A program made the position numbers and the translations under genes. Below are positions 61,388 through 64,000 of a stretch of 64,000 bases of DNA, one piece after another. Where the stretch lies: assembly GCF_028686475.1 (NCBI RefSeq), contig NZ_JAQUCA010000012.1:18084-82083 (forward strand), written 5' to 3'. Within the stretch, counting starts at the first letter, position 1. The number at the start of each line of letters is the position of its first letter. The notes below the pieces were generated by a model. It made no database searches. It was not told the DNA's origin and saw nothing but the letters and a program-made list of their open reading frames with translations. The DNA is from Giesbergeria sp. (GTDB lineage: Bacteria > Pseudomonadota > Gammaproteobacteria > Burkholderiales > Burkholderiaceae_C).

Positions 61388-61797
61388 GGATGCTGCCTCT
61401 GGAAAACGTAGCGCTTGTCGAGGTGGTATTTCGCCAGATAGCCAATCGCCAGACCGATGGCACCACCCAGATAACGCATTTCGCGCGTGGCAAAGAGGTA
61501 GTGAAAACCAAACTCAAAGCCCCAGAAAATCACCGTGGTGGCCAAGCCCATAGCGGCGTACAGGGCAAAAGTACGTGTGTCATGGGCCACGTTGGCCGCA
61601 CGAAAGCGAAAAATATAGCGTTTGTCGAGGAGGTATTTGACCACCAGCCCCACCCCGGTGCCCGCTACGATGGAGGCCACAATGGCTCCGGTGCCGTTGT
61701 AAGTTTGCACCACCAAGTCCTGAGCACCAATATTCGCTGTGGTTGCGATCAATGCGAAAATTGCGTACTGAACAGCCAGCTTGGTTGAGGCAAACAT
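61384..61797 (-). CDS. GtrA-family membrane protein
   Basis: The 137-residue protein has four membrane helices and the internally repeated GtrA signature KYLLDKRYIFRF (about 54-65) and KYHLDKRYVFQRQ at the C-terminus. GtrA proteins help prenyl-phosphate sugars cross or gather at the membrane. In mycobacteria Rv3789, a GtrA protein, directly precedes dprE1 and dprE2. The order here is the same, with gene overlaps, so it probably acts as the flippase or anchor of the arabinose donor. Confidence 0.87.
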   Translation of the reverse strand: MFASTKLAVQYAIFALIATTANIGAQDLVVQTYNGTGAIVASIVAGTGVGLVVKYLLDKRYIFRFRAANVAHDTRTFALYAAMGLATTVIFWGFEFGFHYLFATREMRYLGGAIGLAIGYLAKYHLDKRYVFQRQHP

Positions 61798-61823
61798 TTA
61801 ACGTTATCACCAAGATTAAAACA

Positions 61824-62708
61824 ATGGATCGTACCGTAACTGCCCACTCCCCTTGGGCCCAGCTGCGCGGGCTGATCAAGCTCCTGCGGCCCAAACAGTG
61901 GGTGAAAAACGGTTTCGTGCTGGCCCCGCTGATGTTTTCCGGCGAGTTTCTCGATCCGGTAGCAATCGGACAGGCGCTGTGGGCCATGCTGCTGTTTTGC
62001 GTGGCCTCGTCAGCCACCTATGTCATCAACGACATGCACGACATTGAGCGTGACCGTCGCCATCCGAAAAAATCCCAATCCCGCCCGCTGGCTGCGGGGG
62101 TCGTATCTGTGTCTGCGGCTTTGTTTTTGCTCGCTGGCCTGTATGCCGTGCTGCTGGGTGCTTGGTTTGTGGTGCCCAAGGTGCTGGGGGTGATTGCTGC
62201 CTATCTTGCGCTCAATCTGGCCTACACCTTTGTACTCAAGCACCAGCCCGTGGTGGACATCTTCACCATTGCGATTGGTTTTGTGTTGCGCGTGTATGCA
62301 GGTGCTGTGGCGCTGAGTGTGCCGGTGTCTTCTTGGATGTTCATCACCACGCTGTGCTTGGCGTTGTACTTGGCTGCTGTCAAACGCCGCCAAGAATTGA
62401 GCCAAAGCGGTAGCGAGGGGCGCAAAGTGCTGGAGAAATACTCTGTTGCTCTGGTTGATCGCTACGCGGAAATGTCGGCCACGGGGGCGTTGTTGTTTTA
62501 CAGCATGTTTGTGATGTCGGCCAAGCCAGCACTGGTCATTACTGTGCCGCTGGTGTTGTTCGGCTTGTTTCGCTATTGGTTCGTGGTGGAGGCGCTGGAT
62601 GGCGGCGAGTCGCCCACCGATGCCCTGCTGGCGGATTGGCAGTTGTTGCTTACGGTGGTGCTGTGGGTGCTGACATGCGGCTGGGCGCTGTGGCCAGTGC
62701 AGGGGTGA
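61824..62708 (+). CDS. ubiA: Polyprenyl-phosphate phosphoribosyltransferase (UbiA family)
   Basis: The 294-residue UbiA-fold prenyl enzyme has about eight helices. The first acidic motif is ND...D...D at 69-77 (INDMHDIERD), followed by RPLAAG. The early RPKQWVKN motif is typical of the DprP/Rv3806c branch that attaches phosphoribose from PRPP to decaprenyl phosphate, rather than of quinone enzymes. It is the committed step of prenylphosphoryl-arabinose synthesis. The ATG at 61824 leaves 26 bases to the divergent gtrA start, so the promoters of the two halves overlap. The gene symbol is the family name. Confidence 0.85.
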   Translation: MDRTVTAHSPWAQLRGLIKLLRPKQWVKNGFVLAPLMFSGEFLDPVAIGQALWAMLLFCVASSATYVINDMHDIERDRRHPKKSQSRPLAAGVVSVSAALFLLAGLYAVLLGAWFVVPKVLGVIAAYLALNLAYTFVLKHQPVVDIFTIAIGFVLRVYAGAVALSVPVSSWMFITTLCLALYLAAVKRRQELSQSGSEGRKVLEKYSVALVDRYAEMSATGALLFYSMFVMSAKPALVITVPLVLFGLFRYWFVVEALDGGESPTDALLADWQLLLTVVLWVLTCGWALWPVQG

Positions 62709-62710
62709 AG

Positions 62711-63133
62711 ATGGATTTTTCGTATGCGCTAACGCCCTTTTTGACCTGGCTGGTGGCAGGGGTGCTGAAATTTTTGGTCAACAGTTTGCGCGCCGGGCAG
62801 CTGGCGTTTGGCTTGATTGGCTATGGCGGCTTACCCAGCAACCACAGTGCCATCGTTAGTAGCACGGCGGCGCTGATTGCCTTCAAAGAAGGGCTGGCGC
62901 ACCCGGCGTTTGGTGTGGCTGTGACGCTGGCTTTTATCGTCATGCTAGACGCAAGCAGCTTGCGCCGCCAAGTAGGCAAGCACGCGCAGGCCATCAATGC
63001 CTTGGTAGCCAGTTCACCCGAGCGAGCGCCGTTGCGTGAACGCATGGGCCATACGCGCCTGGAAATAGCGGCTGGCATCGCCGTGGGCATCGCGGTTGCT
63101 GCCGCCGTGCATGGGTATGTGCGTTTAGGTTAA
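62711..63133 (+). CDS. DUF212 (divergent PAP2) membrane phosphatase-like protein
   Basis: The 140-residue protein has three or four helices and the DUF212 landmarks GYGGLPSNHSAIVSSTAALIA and MLDASSLRRQVGKHAQAIN. It resembles a minimal PAP2 phosphatase. It lies two bases after the ubiA-like gene. The pathway needs a phosphatase to remove the 5-phosphate from phosphoribosyl-prenyl phosphate; in mycobacteria a PAP2 protein encoded near the Rv3806c gene is the candidate. Position suggests the same role here; activity is unproven. Confidence 0.78.
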   Translation: MDFSYALTPFLTWLVAGVLKFLVNSLRAGQLAFGLIGYGGLPSNHSAIVSSTAALIAFKEGLAHPAFGVAVTLAFIVMLDASSLRRQVGKHAQAINALVASSPERAPLRERMGHTRLEIAAGIAVGIAVAAAVHGYVRLG

Positions 63134-63442
63134 CTGGCGATACCTAAAAACACAGCCAAACAGCGCTCAACTTTCTAGCATGGTGGCATCGTCTGCGCGC
63201 CCAAAAGTGGCCCCCAGCTTGTCGCGAAGATTCCGGTCAAGGTTAGCTTGCTTGCAAACTCTGACCCGCCTCGGTCAGCCAGCAAGAAAATTGGGGTCAG
63301 ATTCCCATAAAATTCTGGGCAGCACGCAAACGCAATGTGGCTTTGATGGCAGGGGCTGGCTCTTATGACCTCGATCCCTAGCTAGACCACCATACCGCCC
63401 GCGTGCGCGGGTATGTGCATTTGGATGGGTTTTAGCGCCTGC
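63134..63442. other. Intergenic stretch with no supported gene
   Basis: It contains copy 5 of the CTGACCCC repeat and a short segment near 63400-63436 whose product (ARVRGYVHLDGF-stop) weakly recalls the end of the DUF212 gene (VHGYVRLG). No frame with convincing start, length and composition was found. Confidence 0.5.
63291..63308. repeat. CTGACCCC-type dispersed repeat, copy 5
   Basis: TTGGGGTCAGATTCCCAT is the reverse complement of the core of copy 3 (ATGGGAATCTGACCCC), about 10 kb away at the other side of the pilin and arabinose locus. Confidence 0.6.
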
Positions 63443-63850
63443 TCAGGTTGGCACAAACGGGTTTATCACCTCAACCCCCAAGGCTGCAAAATCTGCCACA
63501 TCCCTACTAACTACGGCCAAGCCATGCACTTGGGCGGTGGCGGCAATCATCGCATCTTCGTACAAGGTGTTGGATTTTTTGTGCATCAGCCGCGCCCACG
63601 CTCTAAACGTGCTTGCATCCATCGGCAGGACGTTATAAGTTTGGGCTACTAAGTCGAGCCAAGCCTCTATTTCGGTGGCTTTGTTGGCATTTTGCGCTCT
63701 GGTAAGTTCAATACCGGCTTGAATCTCTCCTAGCGTGACGGCGGATAAGTGCAGGTGAGCATCGTCAATGGCTTCTATCCAAGCCAGCACTCCCCCGTGG
63801 GGGCGGGGCTTGCGTAGTTCGGAGACAATGTTGGTGTCCAGTAGATACAT
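63443..63850 (-). CDS. vapC: VapC-type PIN-domain toxin without visible antitoxin
   Basis: The 135-residue ribonuclease-type toxin has the PIN acidic residues: Asp5 in MYLLDTNIVSE, Glu42 region in VTLGEIQAGIE, and Asp near YEDAMIAATAQ. The C-terminal VVSRDVADFAALGVEVINPF strand matches VapC/FitB proteins. A VapB gene would be expected immediately upstream on the same strand, but the 77 bases before the start lead straight into an IS607-type element, so the antitoxin is missing or displaced. Confidence 0.9.
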   Translation of the reverse strand: MYLLDTNIVSELRKPRPHGGVLAWIEAIDDAHLHLSAVTLGEIQAGIELTRAQNANKATEIEAWLDLVAQTYNVLPMDASTFRAWARLMHKKSNTLYEDAMIAATAQVHGLAVVSRDVADFAALGVEVINPFVPT

Positions 63851-63895
63851 GCGTAAGGTTCTGGCAATATTTGGGGTTAGCAGCAGAACTCAATG

Positions 63896-63921
63896 AATCT
63901 ACTCAAATCTACGCTAATCTA
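63896..63921. repeat. Three AATCTA motifs at exact 10-bp spacing
   Basis: AATCTA begins at 63896, 63906 and 63916, one helical turn apart on the same DNA face, just before the start of the IS607-type recombinase gene. They probably mark the left end of the element and recombinase binding sites. Confidence 0.55.
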
Positions 63922-63927
63922 TCCATT

Positions 63928-64000
63928 ATGAACAGATTAATAAGTATAGGAGAAGCAGCAAAGGCATTAGGTGTGTCCATAACAACCTTGCGCCGCTGGG
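63928..64000 (+). CDS. IS607-family serine recombinase (TnpA), N-terminal fragment at window edge
   Basis: The first 24 codons read MNRLISIGEAAKALGVSITTLRRW and run off the window. This is the MerR-like helix-turn-helix start of IS607-type TnpA serine recombinases, whose catalytic domain would follow. IS607 elements often carry TnpB or another RNA-guided nuclease behind tnpA. The short visible part could in principle be another MerR-like regulator. Confidence 0.7.
   Translation, partial: MNRLISIGEAAKALGVSITTLRRW

Noticed and set aside
63400..63436. Possible duplicate of the DUF212 gene 3' end
   Set aside because: Only a GYV-x-L match over a few residues is seen. That is too short to separate from chance.
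1..64000. tRNA, rRNA or riboswitch genes
   Set aside because: I looked for cloverleaf ends, CCA-flanked stems and known riboswitch cores by eye and saw none, also not upstream of the cobalamin adenosyltransferase gene. A dedicated scan could still find one.

Overview
The window looks like chromosomal DNA of a betaproteobacterium of the order Burkholderiales, probably Comamonadaceae. Support comes from moderately high-GC codon use, the lptD-surA-rsmA and mnmG-rsmG gene orders, the argS / SPOR protein / dsbA neighbourhood, and the best-remembered relatives of most proteins. This placement is from memory of families, not from a search. No rRNA, tRNA or CRISPR array was seen.

Layout. 0-3.7 kb: the C-terminal part of an MmeI-like restriction-modification enzyme, convergent with polyphosphate:AMP phosphotransferase; an inverted repeat between them supplies both stop codons. 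3.7-11.4 kb: a chemoreceptor, cobalamin adenosyltransferase, cytochrome c', malic enzyme MaeB, a barstar without a visible barnase, and RadA. 11.5-17.3 kb: a cheA-mcp-cheW-cheR cluster. 17.3-22.2 kb: dsbA and a SPOR protein, separated from argS by an IscB element with its omega-RNA region. 22.2-33.1 kb: malate synthase G, a 49-residue DUF3149 protein, RsmE, an AmgK-like kinase, the LptD-SurA-RsmA outer-membrane/ribosome block and a HigBA-like toxin-antitoxin pair. 33.2-49.1 kb: housekeeping genes (birA, a SET protein, topB with a SWIB tail, an Mrr-type nuclease, mnmG-rsmG with two parS-like sites inside mnmG, proQ, trpB, ung, trpC). 49.1-54.3 kb: an accessory island of toxin-antitoxin genes, some lacking a partner, a decayed gene copy, and dispersed copies of a motif containing CTGACCCC.

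The most interesting part is 54.4-63.1 kb. A type IV pilin gene with a sigma-54-type promoter is followed by two polytopic GT-C glycosyltransferases, one GT87-like and one resembling TfpW/AftB arabinofuranosyltransferases. Further along lie gtrA-dprE1-dprE2, a UbiA-family phosphoribosyltransferase and a DUF212 phosphatase-like gene. Together these resemble the mycobacterial route from PRPP to prenyl-phosphoryl-D-arabinose, placed beside a pilin and candidate transferases. The inference is that this bacterium coats its pili with D-arabinofuranose. A PAP2 gene with an IS remnant has been inserted inside this locus, and a short copy of the dprE2 3' end lies on the far side of it.

The window ends with a vapC toxin gene that has no antitoxin in view, next to the left end and first codons of an IS607-type element that has three AATCTA motifs exactly 10 bp apart.
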